A stretch of DNA of 63,439 nucleotides from Methanomethylophilus sp963631655. GTDB lineage: Archaea; Thermoplasmatota; Thermoplasmata; Methanomassiliicoccales; Methanomethylophilaceae. The notes under the pieces are model-generated. The model saw only the letters and a list, made by a program, of their open reading frames with translations. It had not been told where the DNA came from and searched no databases. The DNA is taken from positions 1 through 63,439 of the forward strand of contig CAVGRR010000004.1 of NCBI GenBank assembly GCA_963631655.1. The letters are read 5' to 3'. Shown in pieces: positions 10,813-20,040 of this stretch; position 1 is the stretch's first letter; each line of letters begins with the position of its first letter. A program made the position numbers and the translations under genes.

Positions 10813-11008
10813 ACCTGCTCTATTGTAATCGCGTAATTAATGCTTATGAAAAGGAGCGTGCCGTCGGGATATTACAACATGTGCCGGGTCCGACAGCGCT
10901 GATATGAATTTCAGATGCTGGCTATTCTTGAACAGGCTCAAATTTTCGTTATCTATTTAAACAACCTATGTACTGGGCAATCACCCCCTTCAGGAGGGAT
11001 TGATAATT

Positions 11009-11677
11009 ATGGATGCAACTATCAAAGCAGGTATCGCCGAACTTATCGGAACCTTCGTTCTGGTATTCTTCGGTGTAGGTGCTGCGATCTTCAGCGGCAG
11101 CGTCATCGTCACCGCTCTTGCATTCGGTCTCACCGTCATGGTCATGTCTGTGACCATCGGAAGGATCTCCGGATGCCATCTCAACACCGCAATTTCCATC
11201 GCAATGTTCATGGACAAACAGATCGACGCAAAGAAACTCGTCACCTACATCGTCTGTCAGATCATCGGTGCCATCATCGCAGGAGGACTCCTGTACGCAC
11301 TCTACACCGGAATGGACTACACCTGGGTCAACGAGGGATGCAACGCCATCCCCAACGACACCGTCTGGGTCGCACTTCTCACTGAGATCGTCCTGACCTT
11401 CATCTTCGTGCTCGTTGTCTTCGGAGCCACCGACAAATCCCACCAGGGAGTCTTCTCCGAGTTCGGCGGATTCTTCATCGGTCTTGCACTCGCAATGGTC
11501 CACCTTGTCGGAATCAACATCACCGGAACCTCTGTGAACCCCGCCAGGTCCATCGGACTTGCAATCTTCTCCGAGAACTGTCTCGGCGACGTCTGGGTCT
11601 TCATCGTTGCACCTATCATCGGTGCCATCCTCGCCTGGGCCGTATACAAATACGTTCTCAGGGACGAGACCGCATAA
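11009..11677 (+). CDS. aqpM: Aquaporin (MIP family) with an NTA first half-loop
   Basis: 222 residues, six transmembrane helices in two repeats with two half-helical loops. The second signature is a normal NPA (VNPARS, about residue 177). The first reads CHLNTAIS (about 57), so Pro is replaced by Thr. The channel could pass water, glycerol, CO2 or another small solute; the change may alter selectivity. I start at ATG 11009 because GGAGGG lies 10 nt upstream; TTG at 11000 is too close to it. Monocistronic, with a TATA-like region around 10950-10960 and a terminator after it. Confidence 0.88.
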   Translation: MDATIKAGIAELIGTFVLVFFGVGAAIFSGSVIVTALAFGLTVMVMSVTIGRISGCHLNTAISIAMFMDKQIDAKKLVTYIVCQIIGAIIAGGLLYALYTGMDYTWVNEGCNAIPNDTVWVALLTEIVLTFIFVLVVFGATDKSHQGVFSEFGGFFIGLALAMVHLVGINITGTSVNPARSIGLAIFSENCLGDVWVFIVAPIIGAILAWAVYKYVLRDETA

Positions 11678-11691
11678 ACACTATGATCATC

Positions 11692-11730
11692 GGGGCCCTT
11701 CGGGGCTCCAACCCTTTCTTCATTTTTTGA
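11692..11730 (+). terminator. Terminator after the aquaporin gene
   Basis: GGGGCCC, loop TTC, then GGGGCTCC forms a 7-bp stem with one G-U pair, followed by a T-run at about 11724-11729. Confidence 0.55.
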
Positions 11731-11872
11731 TGATCCGATCGTCTGGGTCTTTGTAAAAGACCTGTTCGTCATCGGGATATTTCTTAGGCCGTTCTTCCCC
11801 TCGGAGATCTGATATCCGAGGGGGACAGTGTATCACAATTGCACTGTCTGGCACATGTAAAGGAAAGAGGTT

Positions 11873-14800
11873 TCAGGCGTTCACCGCGGTGAACTTTATG
11901 GTCATGAAGTAGTAGTCATAGGTCATGTTCTTCGTCGGTTTGAGTGCCGACGGGATGACCTCGTAAGGGCAGTTCTTGATGCCGATGCTCGCCTTCACCT
12001 TGGGGGTTCCGAGCTCGCACCCGAAGAGTCCTCCGATGGCCGAGAGGTTGACCGCGATGTCAACTCCGAGGGTGACCTTCTTGTCAGTGGAGGCGGACAT
12101 CTTGGCGGGGAGTTTGATCCCCCCGTACACGGACACTCCGACGTAGACGTCATCGTACACCACGCTGTCTATGTCGATGTTGTAAGGATCGTCGATGTTC
12201 AGGAACAGTGCCTCCGCCTTTCCGAGGAGGTACTTGAGCACGTCTCCGGCGAATTCGCTTCCGGCCGAGACATATGCCTTGAATCCGGACCTTCCGGAGG
12301 ATGTCAGGTCGGTGAAGTCAACGGAGACATAGATCGAACCTTCCACGACGCATTCGGAGATGCGGCCGATACCGTCGTCGATGGCATACTGTATGGTCTT
12401 GGTGAACAGTTGCTCCAGGCCTTCGACGGTGTACACGTGCTTCATCTCGGTCATGGCCTTGACCGCCGCGGTCTTGACGATGTCGAGGACGATCTGCGTT
12501 CCGACCCCGTCCTTGGTGAAGATACCTGCGTTGTTGGATTCTCCGCGGGTGCTTTCGGCCATACCCCATTTGGTGCATCCGTCGGTCAGTCTCTGGAAGG
12601 TCCTGCTGTTGTTCTTGGAGTCGGTGCACTTGTCGGTGCGGTCCATCTCCTGTCCGTCTGGGTCTTTGAGGATCAGGTATTCCTTGCTGTTCAGGAGGAA
12701 CGTTCCCTCGAATTCGATGACGGTCCTCTCGCCGGGGGCGAGCTTCACATCCTTGATGATGTGTACCTTATTCTTCGAGGTGGTGATGGTCCAGTCGGTG
12801 AGGTCCACCGCGGAGCCGGAGAGGTTGATGACCTCGGCCCATTCGTTGTCCTTGTCTGTACCTTCGGGATTCGATTCGAACTCGTTTATGAGAACTCCGG
12901 TCTTGATCGGAAGGTTGTACTTCAGCGATACTCCCGCATCGATGTTGACCTTGGTCCCGGGGATGGGGGAGGGGATGTTCGACAGGATGGTGGAGATCCC
13001 AGGGAAGTCCGAAAGCGCGATCCCGATCTCATGGTATTCGACGATCTTGGGAAGCGTCGCGTCGATCTGCACTCCCTTGACGGTTCCGGAGATGGAGATC
13101 AGATTCTTGTTGGTGGTCATGTATGGATCGATAGTGCCAGACAGCTTCCAGTCCGTTCCATCGAGTTCGAATCCGCCTGTGACGTAGCGGACCGGATCGG
13201 TGTCTCCCTTGGATTTGATGTTCAGGTATGCCCCGATCTTAACCCCGTTCACTTCTCCCGCGAATTCGGCCTTGACGATGTGTTTCGTATACTTCTCCAG
13301 GGTTTTGAGGTTGAAGGAGAATGTCAGGGTGTAACCCATGTAGGAGATCCCGACGGTCTGTTCGACCATGGAGACATCAACGATCGCCTTTGCATTCTCG
13401 GCGAAATCGACAATCTTGTTGCAGAACCATTCCGTGACGGATTTGGTTATGAACTCCCTGAGCTGCTCCATAGGCTCTATGAGGGTGTTGTAGATCTTCT
13501 CGATGATCTCTTCCAGGTACTGGGTGATGGTCACGAGCGCCTGGGACAGTTTGTCTATGAGCTCTTCGGCCATGTGCATGATCTTGCGGAGGGGTTCGAG
13601 AAGTGGCTCCAGGAAGCTGATGAGTTTGTTGTAAACATCCAGCAGCACGTTCGTGCTCGATCCGTAATCGACACCCTGTAGACCCCATCCGGATACGATC
13701 ACGATCTCGGTGCTGATGTCGACCGTGAACGAGTCTGCGTAGGATGAATCGGAGATCCCGAGGGCGGACATCAATGTGCCAGCAGAGTCGACCTTATAGG
13801 AGAAGGAGTCCTTGATCTTGACTGGGATGACGGTGGTGAAGGAGGCTTTGCTGCTCTCATTGAATCCGACATAGTGGACGCTCTTGTCCTTGTCGGGCCT
13901 GCCGACGGACACATCGGGGTTCGAAGTTTCGGTAACGGACAGTTTCTCGGTATATCTGCTGTCGCCCTGAAGTACGAACTCATCGGTGTCGGGGAGGTCG
14001 AGGATGCCGCAGTAGGGGTTGATCTCCATGTAGGTCTTGTACTCCTGGCACATTGCGTTGGCCACGGAACCGATATCCGTTGTGAGGTCCAAGGCGAAGA
14101 AATCCACACTGAGCATTGCGATGCAGATCTTCTTGACCATGCTGTCGGAAGGTGCTTCGACCTCGTTGAGCGCGTCGAGCTTCTCCATGAGGGAATCGAC
14201 CGCCTTTTGATAATCGTAGGTGGTTTCGCGGTTGGACTCCAGCTGCGTCGATTCGCTGATGATGCGGACGATCTCCGACTGAGGGAGTTCGCTTCCGTCC
14301 TCTGCGCGGAAATCATTGTTCACGGAATCGAAGACCTGCGTGAGGATGTGGTTGTTGAAGCTCGATTCGCTGTAGGTGAAGATGGAGTCGCGGTTCGAGA
14401 AGATCTCGTAGTAGATCGCGGAGTAGAACTGATCGGGCAGTTTGTTGTACTGCAGCATGTCCTTTGTGATGTTCTCGAACGATTCCATGTTCCCGGAAAG
14501 GGCGGCGGCGATGGCATTCGTCAGGACCTCAGGGAAGCTGTCGGGGCTGTCGAGGCGAAGGTCTGCGGTCCCGAGTCCCTTTCCGTTGGCGACCTTTGTT
14601 ATGGCTGCGTTGACGAGGTTGGTGATCCAGTTCCTCACAGCATCCGTGTTGTTGCGGTAGTTGTTCTTGAAGTTCTTGATCACATCGGATCCGTAAAGGT
14701 CGACGTCCGGGTAGTCGACGGTGTATGTGACGGTCTTTCCGGTGGTGCTGTCGGTCACGGTGAATTCATGGGTCTTTCCGCTGTAGACCCCGGTGTAGAT

Positions 14801-15844
14801 GTCGCCGATGATCTCCTTGAGGTAGGGTTCGGCGGAGAAGTTGTTCTTTCCCGTGATGAATGATGTGAAGGAGTCCCAGGCGTTCTTGATCACGTCGCTG
14901 ATCTTGTCGAAGAGTTCGATCAGTTTGTTGCCGAAGAAGTAGTCGAACCACTTGCCGACGATGTCGTCCATCTTCGAGTACAGCGCCTGTGCGTACACCG
15001 AGTTGAGGTCGACGGTCACGTATCCGCTCTTGAGGAGGAGGGTCTTGGCGAGGTCGGTGCTTCCGAAGACGGTCTCTCCGCTGCTGTCCCTGAAATAAAG
15101 GCATTCCAGAGACCTGATGGCGTTCTGGTAGGCGTTCTTGACGTCCTGCTCGGTGATTATGGAATATGTTCCCTTGTCACCGTAGGTGGAGAACGCCCCG
15201 TACCCGTTGATGACCCTGAACTGTGCCAGGGAGGTGAGCTGATATTCGATCATCTGGGTCAGTGCGGAACCTTCGCCGGAGACGGCGTTGGAGAAGAGCG
15301 AACCCGCATTGATCGCAAGGGGGAGTGCACAGCTTCCGTCCGATGAGACCTCGACGGTCTTGGTGGTGTTCCCGACCTCGGATTCGAACTCGACGGTGGC
15401 ATAACCGACCGCCCTGAGGAACGAGGGGGTGTAACCGTCGACGTCTGTCTTGTCGCCGTCGAGGGTCATGTTCTCGGTACGCAGGTTCAGTTCGTAATCG
15501 ATCAGTTTGGCGGTGACACCGGAGGCGTCCATGGGGAACTGGAACTCCATCCAGGTCTTCGCCCTTTCATCGAACTCGCTGCTCCTCTTCTGAAGATTTC
15601 CGAGTGCTGGGTCTGTGCATATCGTGTAGATGATGTTCCCGATCCCGGACTCGATGAATGACCTCGTGGAGTCAACGGAGTCGTCGAGGGTGTCGATCTG
15701 CTCCTGCACACCCTCCTCTTCCTGTTCGGTCTCTCTGACGCTTGCGGAAACGACACAGTAGGATGAGGCCACCAAAAGGATGGTGACCGCCACCAATGCG
15801 AAAGGCATGTTTCCTCTGCGGTCTGATTTACGGCGCTGATTCAT
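11873..15844 (-). CDS. Very large membrane-anchored or secreted protein with a lamin-tail domain
   Basis: 1323 residues from ATG 15844. A basic N-terminus (NQRRKSDRRGNM) is followed by one hydrophobic segment (PFALVAVTILLVASSYCVV), which looks like a signal anchor or prepilin-like leader. A long helical, coiled-coil-like stretch spans about 735-800. A lamin-tail domain lies at about 980-1075 (LINEFESNPEG, WAEVINLSG, VDLTDWTIT, EYLILKDPDG). Most of the remainder would be extracytoplasmic. TTG 15865 is an alternative start, but a TTTTATA box about 28 nt before ATG 15844 favours a leaderless start there. Function unknown; likely cell-surface or envelope. Confidence 0.75.
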   Translation of the reverse strand: MNQRRKSDRRGNMPFALVAVTILLVASSYCVVSASVRETEQEEEGVQEQIDTLDDSVDSTRSFIESGIGNIIYTICTDPALGNLQKRSSEFDERAKTWMEFQFPMDASGVTAKLIDYELNLRTENMTLDGDKTDVDGYTPSFLRAVGYATVEFESEVGNTTKTVEVSSDGSCALPLAINAGSLFSNAVSGEGSALTQMIEYQLTSLAQFRVINGYGAFSTYGDKGTYSIITEQDVKNAYQNAIRSLECLYFRDSSGETVFGSTDLAKTLLLKSGYVTVDLNSVYAQALYSKMDDIVGKWFDYFFGNKLIELFDKISDVIKNAWDSFTSFITGKNNFSAEPYLKEIIGDIYTGVYSGKTHEFTVTDSTTGKTVTYTVDYPDVDLYGSDVIKNFKNNYRNNTDAVRNWITNLVNAAITKVANGKGLGTADLRLDSPDSFPEVLTNAIAAALSGNMESFENITKDMLQYNKLPDQFYSAIYYEIFSNRDSIFTYSESSFNNHILTQVFDSVNNDFRAEDGSELPQSEIVRIISESTQLESNRETTYDYQKAVDSLMEKLDALNEVEAPSDSMVKKICIAMLSVDFFALDLTTDIGSVANAMCQEYKTYMEINPYCGILDLPDTDEFVLQGDSRYTEKLSVTETSNPDVSVGRPDKDKSVHYVGFNESSKASFTTVIPVKIKDSFSYKVDSAGTLMSALGISDSSYADSFTVDISTEIVIVSGWGLQGVDYGSSTNVLLDVYNKLISFLEPLLEPLRKIMHMAEELIDKLSQALVTITQYLEEIIEKIYNTLIEPMEQLREFITKSVTEWFCNKIVDFAENAKAIVDVSMVEQTVGISYMGYTLTFSFNLKTLEKYTKHIVKAEFAGEVNGVKIGAYLNIKSKGDTDPVRYVTGGFELDGTDWKLSGTIDPYMTTNKNLISISGTVKGVQIDATLPKIVEYHEIGIALSDFPGISTILSNIPSPIPGTKVNIDAGVSLKYNLPIKTGVLINEFESNPEGTDKDNEWAEVINLSGSAVDLTDWTITTSKNKVHIIKDVKLAPGERTVIEFEGTFLLNSKEYLILKDPDGQEMDRTDKCTDSKNNSRTFQRLTDGCTKWGMAESTRGESNNAGIFTKDGVGTQIVLDIVKTAAVKAMTEMKHVYTVEGLEQLFTKTIQYAIDDGIGRISECVVEGSIYVSVDFTDLTSSGRSGFKAYVSAGSEFAGDVLKYLLGKAEALFLNIDDPYNIDIDSVVYDDVYVGVSVYGGIKLPAKMSASTDKKVTLGVDIAVNLSAIGGLFGCELGTPKVKASIGIKNCPYEVIPSALKPTKNMTYDYYFMTIKFTAVNA

Positions 15845-15923
15845 GAAACGCTGTTCTCGTTTCAACGGTTTATAAAAGGCGTGCTACAGTTAGGGGGTCT
15901 GTAGGAATCTTACAATCGTCTAG

Positions 15924-15957
15924 TATTATTATATAGGGCCAGGTTTTGTTCCTACGT
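15924..15957 (+). promoter_or_regulatory. Promoter of the tetraether-lipid operon
   Basis: ATTATTATATAGGG at 15924-15937 is a TATA box about 26 nt before ATG 15958, so the transcript is probably leaderless. This decides the start against TTG 15946. The large surface-protein gene is transcribed divergently from its own TATA box at about 15869-15877. Confidence 0.6.
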
Positions 15958-17613
15958 ATGTGCGCTACGGTTAAACCCTACTCCGCGGCAAAGGGCCTCC
16001 CCAAGAAGACCTGGTCCCTGTGTCCGGAGTGCAGCAAGGCAATCGAGGCAACTATTTTCGAAAAAGACGGGAAGGTCTACATGGAAAAGACCTGCCCTGA
16101 GCATGGTGTGACCACTGATATCTACTGGTCCGATGCAAAGAAATACCTCGAGGCTGAACAGTTCGCCAAGGACGGTACCGGACTCCGGAACTCCTTCGAC
16201 AAGAATCTCAAGGACGGAGAGAACGTCAACGTCGTCATCGACGGCCACAGGATCGACATGCTTTCGCCGACCGCTCTCGCCAACATCGATCTCACCAACA
16301 GATGCAACATGAAATGCCCCATCTGTTTCGCAAATGCGATGGACTGCGGTTACGTCTACGAACCGGATTTCGACACCATCTGCAAGATGCTCGACTGTCT
16401 CCGCGCCGAGGAACCCATCAAATGTACCGCCGTCCAGTTCTCCGGAGGAGAACCCACGGTCTATCCCAAACTGGTGGAGGTCATCGCCGCCGCCAAGGAG
16501 AAGAAGTTCGCCCAGGTCCAGATCGCGACCAACGGTATCGTGTTCTCCAAAGATTACGAAAAGCTCAAACAGTGCGCCCAGGCCGGACTCAACACCATCT
16601 ACCTTCAGTTCGACGGGCTGAACGACGATGTGTACATGAGGTCCAGGGGACGCAAGATGATGGCAGTCAAGGAAGGCGTCATCGAGAACTGCAGGAAACT
16701 CAGGGAGGAGACCGGACACAGCCCCTCCATCGTTCTCGTGGTCACCACCGTCATGGGCCTCAACAGCGATGCCATCGGTGACATCCTCAAATACGCCATC
16801 AAGAACAGGGACGTCGTCAGGGGAGTCAACTACCAGCCTGTCGCATTCACCGGAAGGGTCACTCATGAAGAAGTATCCGAAGGAAGGATCACCCTCACCG
16901 ATGTCGCCCGCTGCGTCTGCGAAGAGACCGGATACACCAAGATGGAGGACTGGTACCCCGTCCCCGTCGTCTCCGGAATCTCCAACTACGCATCCATCAT
17001 CCTCGGTTCCAACAAGATCACCTTCCCGACCCACCCCCACTGCGGACTGGCGACCTACCTCTTCATCTCCGAGGACGGCAGCAAGGTCCTTCCCATGCCC
17101 GAGTTCATGAAGGTCGAGGACTTCGTCAAAGGACTCGACGAGATCTCCAACGTGGCCGAGAAGACCAGATTCAAGAAGCTCACCGCCATCAAGGTGGAGA
17201 AGCTCCTCAAGAAGTGCCTCATCGAAGAGAAGATGCCCGAGGGACTGTCCAAGAAGCACCTCATCACCACTCTTCTGGGAATCATGAGCAAGAAGTCCAA
17301 GAAGACCCTCGCCGGATTCTCCTGGGGAATGATGTACGTCGGTGCAATGCACTTCCAGGACCACTTCAACTATGATTTCGAGAGGGTCAGGCGTTGCTCC
17401 ATCCACTATGTCACCCCTGACTGCAAGATCATCCCGTTCTGCGCATACAACAGCGGTATCGAGCTCCGTCAGGAGACCGAAAAGGAGTTCTCCATCTCCC
17501 TCCAGGAATGGAAGGAGAAGAACAAGGCGGAGTACGATATCACCGTCGGCGAGATCAAGAAAAACTACCCCATAGTTCCCAAGGACGAAGAATCTTCGGA
17601 GGACAAAGAATGA
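15958..17613 (+). CDS. tes: Radical SAM protein of the tetraether synthase (Tes) type
   Basis: 551 residues. The Tes family (described from MJ0619) couples lipid tails of archaeol to make macrocyclic archaeol and GDGT tetraethers. The radical SAM CxxxCxxC is in NRCNMKCPICF, about residues 117-124, followed by SGGEPT. An N-terminal Cys pair (SLCPEC, about 21-25) and TCPEHG, plus late cysteines (RRCSIHYVTPDCKIIPFC), could bind additional clusters as in Tes. Its TGA overlaps the ferredoxin ATG (ATGA). Neighbouring ferredoxin and geranylgeranyl reductase support lipid maturation. The exact reaction is inferred from family and context. Confidence 0.8.
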   Translation: MCATVKPYSAAKGLPKKTWSLCPECSKAIEATIFEKDGKVYMEKTCPEHGVTTDIYWSDAKKYLEAEQFAKDGTGLRNSFDKNLKDGENVNVVIDGHRIDMLSPTALANIDLTNRCNMKCPICFANAMDCGYVYEPDFDTICKMLDCLRAEEPIKCTAVQFSGGEPTVYPKLVEVIAAAKEKKFAQVQIATNGIVFSKDYEKLKQCAQAGLNTIYLQFDGLNDDVYMRSRGRKMMAVKEGVIENCRKLREETGHSPSIVLVVTTVMGLNSDAIGDILKYAIKNRDVVRGVNYQPVAFTGRVTHEEVSEGRITLTDVARCVCEETGYTKMEDWYPVPVVSGISNYASIILGSNKITFPTHPHCGLATYLFISEDGSKVLPMPEFMKVEDFVKGLDEISNVAEKTRFKKLTAIKVEKLLKKCLIEEKMPEGLSKKHLITTLLGIMSKKSKKTLAGFSWGMMYVGAMHFQDHFNYDFERVRRCSIHYVTPDCKIIPFCAYNSGIELRQETEKEFSISLQEWKEKNKAEYDITVGEIKKNYPIVPKDEESSEDKE

Positions 17614-17786
17614 TTGTAAACGAGTCGAGATGCCTGCACTGCGGAGGATGCGTCGGATCCTGCCCGCAGAACGCCATATTCCTGAACGATTTTGTCTTGA
17701 AATTTGACAACGAGAAATGTACCAGGTGCGGAATCTGCGTCGCTCTCTGTCCCGTCGTTGCACTTTCACTGGAGGCCAAGCAATGA
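17610..17786 (+). CDS. 2[4Fe-4S] ferredoxin
   Basis: 58 residues. Two full CxxCxxCxxxC motifs are present: CLHCGGCVGSCP at about 8-19 and CTRCGICVALCP at about 39-50. ATGA overlaps join it to the radical SAM gene upstream and to the geranylgeranyl reductase downstream. The likely role is electron donor to the reductase, the radical SAM enzyme, or both. Confidence 0.92.
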   Translation: MIVNESRCLHCGGCVGSCPQNAIFLNDFVLKFDNEKCTRCGICVALCPVVALSLEAKQ

Positions 17787-19048
17787 CCGATATCCCCCTT
17801 AACCCCGATTTCACCAAAGGTCTGAAGATCGAGACCGTCAACGGCGTCAGGAGGATCAAGACCGAGATCCTCATCGTCGGAGGAGGGCCCGCCGGAGGAA
17901 TGGCAGCCAAATGGTGCGCCATGGGCGGACTCGACACCCTTCTCATCGAGAAGAAGGCAGAGATCGGAGCACCCCTCAGGTGCGCCGAAGGTGTCTCCAA
18001 ATCCTGGCTCGACGAGGTCGGGATCGTTCCCGACCCCACCTGGATCCGCGGAGATATGAAAGGTGCCATCCTCAAGTCCCCTGACAGGACCACTTTCCAG
18101 CTTGATGAGTCCAAGGCAGGTGCTGAGGTCGGATACGTCCTCGAGAGGCATCTGTTCGACAAGGCCCTTGTCAGGGACGGAATCGCAGCAGGTGCAAAGG
18201 TCCTCATGAGGACCTCCGCCACCGGTGTCATCCGTGACGAGAAGGGAAAGCTCATCGGAGTCAAGGCGATCCAGTACGGAGAGCCCCTCGAGATCTACTG
18301 CGACTGTATCGTCGGTGCAGACGGTTACGAGTCCCAGATCGGAAGGTGGGCCGGCATCGACACCAGGCTCAAGCTCAACGACATCGACTCCTGTATCCAG
18401 TACAGGATGGTCAACGCCGACATCCTTCCCGACTACTGCGAGTTCATCATCGGTTCCGAGGCTCCCGGAGGATACATCTGGATCTTCCCCAAGGGCAAAG
18501 GTGTCGCCAACGTCGGTATCGGTGTTATGGGTACTATGGCGAAGAAGAAACCCGGACTTGCCAAATAGTGTCTCGACGAATTCATCGCCAAGGACCCCAG
18601 GTTCGCCAAATCTTCGGCGGTCGAGGTCATGGGAGGATTCGTTTCCACCTGTCCCGGTCTCGAGGACGGAGCTATCGCTGACAACATCCTGCTGATCGGA
18701 GATGCCGCAAGGATCATCGACCCCATCACCGGCGGAGGAATCTGCCACGCATGCAGGACCGGTATGTATGCCGGTAAGGTCCTCACCGAATGCAAGAAGA
18801 ACGGCGGAGACTACTCCAAGGCCGCGCTCAAGCCCTATGAGAAGATGTGGCGCGACAGGATGGAGGACAAGCTCTACCGCAACTGGTTCGCCAAGGAACG
18901 TCTTGCAACCCTCGATGATGCTACCATCAACGATCTGATGAAACTCATCTCCACCGCAGACATCAAGAACGTCACGGTGTACAACCTTCTGAAGGCCATC
19001 AAGGAGAAATTCCCCAAGGTGGTCGAAGGGTTCGAAGACCTCATCTGA
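17783..19048 (+). CDS. Digeranylgeranylglycerophospholipid reductase with an in-frame amber codon
   Basis: FAD-dependent reductase that saturates the geranylgeranyl chains of archaeal lipids. Read through one TAG at 18566-18568 (codon 262), it is 421 residues, the expected full length. The dinucleotide-binding VGGGPAGGMAAKWCA is near residue 32, and the conserved GDAARIIDPITGGGICHA lies near 306, after the amber codon. The same frame and similarity continue across the TAG (GLAK-X-CLDEFIAKDP). A truncated 261-residue product would lack the second FAD motif. The simplest reading is pyrrolysine insertion or amber readthrough; a base error or decay is less likely because the rest is intact. Cotranscribed with the ferredoxin. 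Confidence 0.88.
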
Positions 19049-19059
19049 AACTTCAACAC

Positions 19060-19080
19060 GGGCCTTCGGGCCCATTTTTA
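19060..19080 (+). terminator. Terminator after the lipid operon
   Basis: GGGCC (19060-19064) and GGCCC (19069-19073) with a TTCG loop, then ATTTTTA. It lies between the convergent reductase and mevalonate kinase genes. Confidence 0.65.
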
Positions 19081-19095
19081 AAAAATTTAAAGGGT

Positions 19096-20040
19096 TTATT
19101 TGCGGACGATCTCGGTCTTCACGCCGGGGACTCCGGTGCTGACGATGTACGGGGTACCTCCGTGCATCTTGATGGCCTTGGCGACCTTTTCCGGCTTGTC
19201 CGTGAGGGCGACCATGCAGCCTCCTCCTCCGGAACCGGTCAGTTTGGCACCGTACGAGTAGGGAAGCGTGGACTCGACGAGTTTGTTGAGCTGAGGGCAC
19301 GAGACACCGAGGATCGACAGGTACTTGTGGTCCTTGGTCATCAGTCTTCCGAGTTCCTCGCGGTCATCCTTTTTGAGAGCTTCCATTCCGTCGAGGGTGA
19401 TGTTGGCGATGTCGTCGATGATCTCGGCCGCGAAGGTGTTGGATTCCTTGTACCTGCGGACCTTCTCCACAAGGGGTCCTGTGGGTGCTCTGATCCCGGT
19501 GTTCCCTATGACGAACGTCATCTCCGGAACATGCACTTTTGAAATGTCCCAGCGGTTCTTTTCCTTTGTCACGGTCCAAAGGAAATCCTCCTTCTTGTAG
19601 GGGATGTTAAGGGCTATTCCGCCTCCGTTAGTGGATGCGGAGGTGTCCATGGGACTGCCCCTTCCCTGTGCGAAATACTCGGCCTCATAGGCCTCGTGGG
19701 CGACCGTTTCGTTATCATGAGGTAAGTTCTTGAGCGCACGTAAGGTGGCGCTGTAGGCCACGGACAGTGCTGCCGATGAACCAAGTCCGGAACCGGAAGG
19801 TACCCTCTCGCCGATGTTGATCGCGAGGGGATCGTTCCCGTGGGCCTCGGAGATGAACCTCATGTGGGGACTCACGTTGGAATTGCTGGCGGGAACACCG
19901 TTCACCGTGAACTTGGAAGATATCTCAGCTTCCATCTCGAAACGCATATCCATGGCCAAGGCTATGGCCGGTTTCCCATACACGACCGCATGTTCGCCGA
20001 GAATGACGAACTTACCTGGAGCAGAGGACTTTACGATCAT
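19096..20040 (-). CDS. mvk: Mevalonate kinase
   Basis: 314-residue GHMP kinase that phosphorylates mevalonate in the isoprenoid pathway feeding archaeal lipids. Motifs in order: an N-terminal APGKFVILGEHAVVYGKPA, the ATP loop PSGSGLGSSAALSVAYS, GRGSPMDTSAS, and the C-terminal KLTGSGGGGCMVAL. Complete, with a TAA stop. Its ATG overlaps the stop of the upstream gene (ATGA). It faces the lipid-reductase operon tail to tail. Confidence 0.92.
   Translation of the reverse strand: MIVKSSAPGKFVILGEHAVVYGKPAIALAMDMRFEMEAEISSKFTVNGVPASNSNVSPHMRFISEAHGNDPLAINIGERVPSGSGLGSSAALSVAYSATLRALKNLPHDNETVAHEAYEAEYFAQGRGSPMDTSASTNGGGIALNIPYKKEDFLWTVTKEKNRWDISKVHVPEMTFVIGNTGIRAPTGPLVEKVRRYKESNTFAAEIIDDIANITLDGMEALKKDDREELGRLMTKDHKYLSILGVSCPQLNKLVESTLPYSYGAKLTGSGGGGCMVALTDKPEKVAKAIKMHGGTPYIVSTGVPGVKTEIVRK

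Noticed and set aside
15952..18264. A 770-codon minus-strand frame opposite tes
   Set aside because: Antisense shadow with compositional bias; no start signal.
17783..18568. Geranylgeranyl reductase as a broken pseudogene
   Set aside because: Only one stop is present, it is TAG, the frame is unbroken after it and both halves keep conserved motifs; amber decoding is the simpler explanation.
17555..19300. A 581-codon open frame on the minus strand across the lipid operon
   Set aside because: It is antisense to genes with clear motifs; strong codon bias of the real genes leaves the opposite strand open. No family resemblance.
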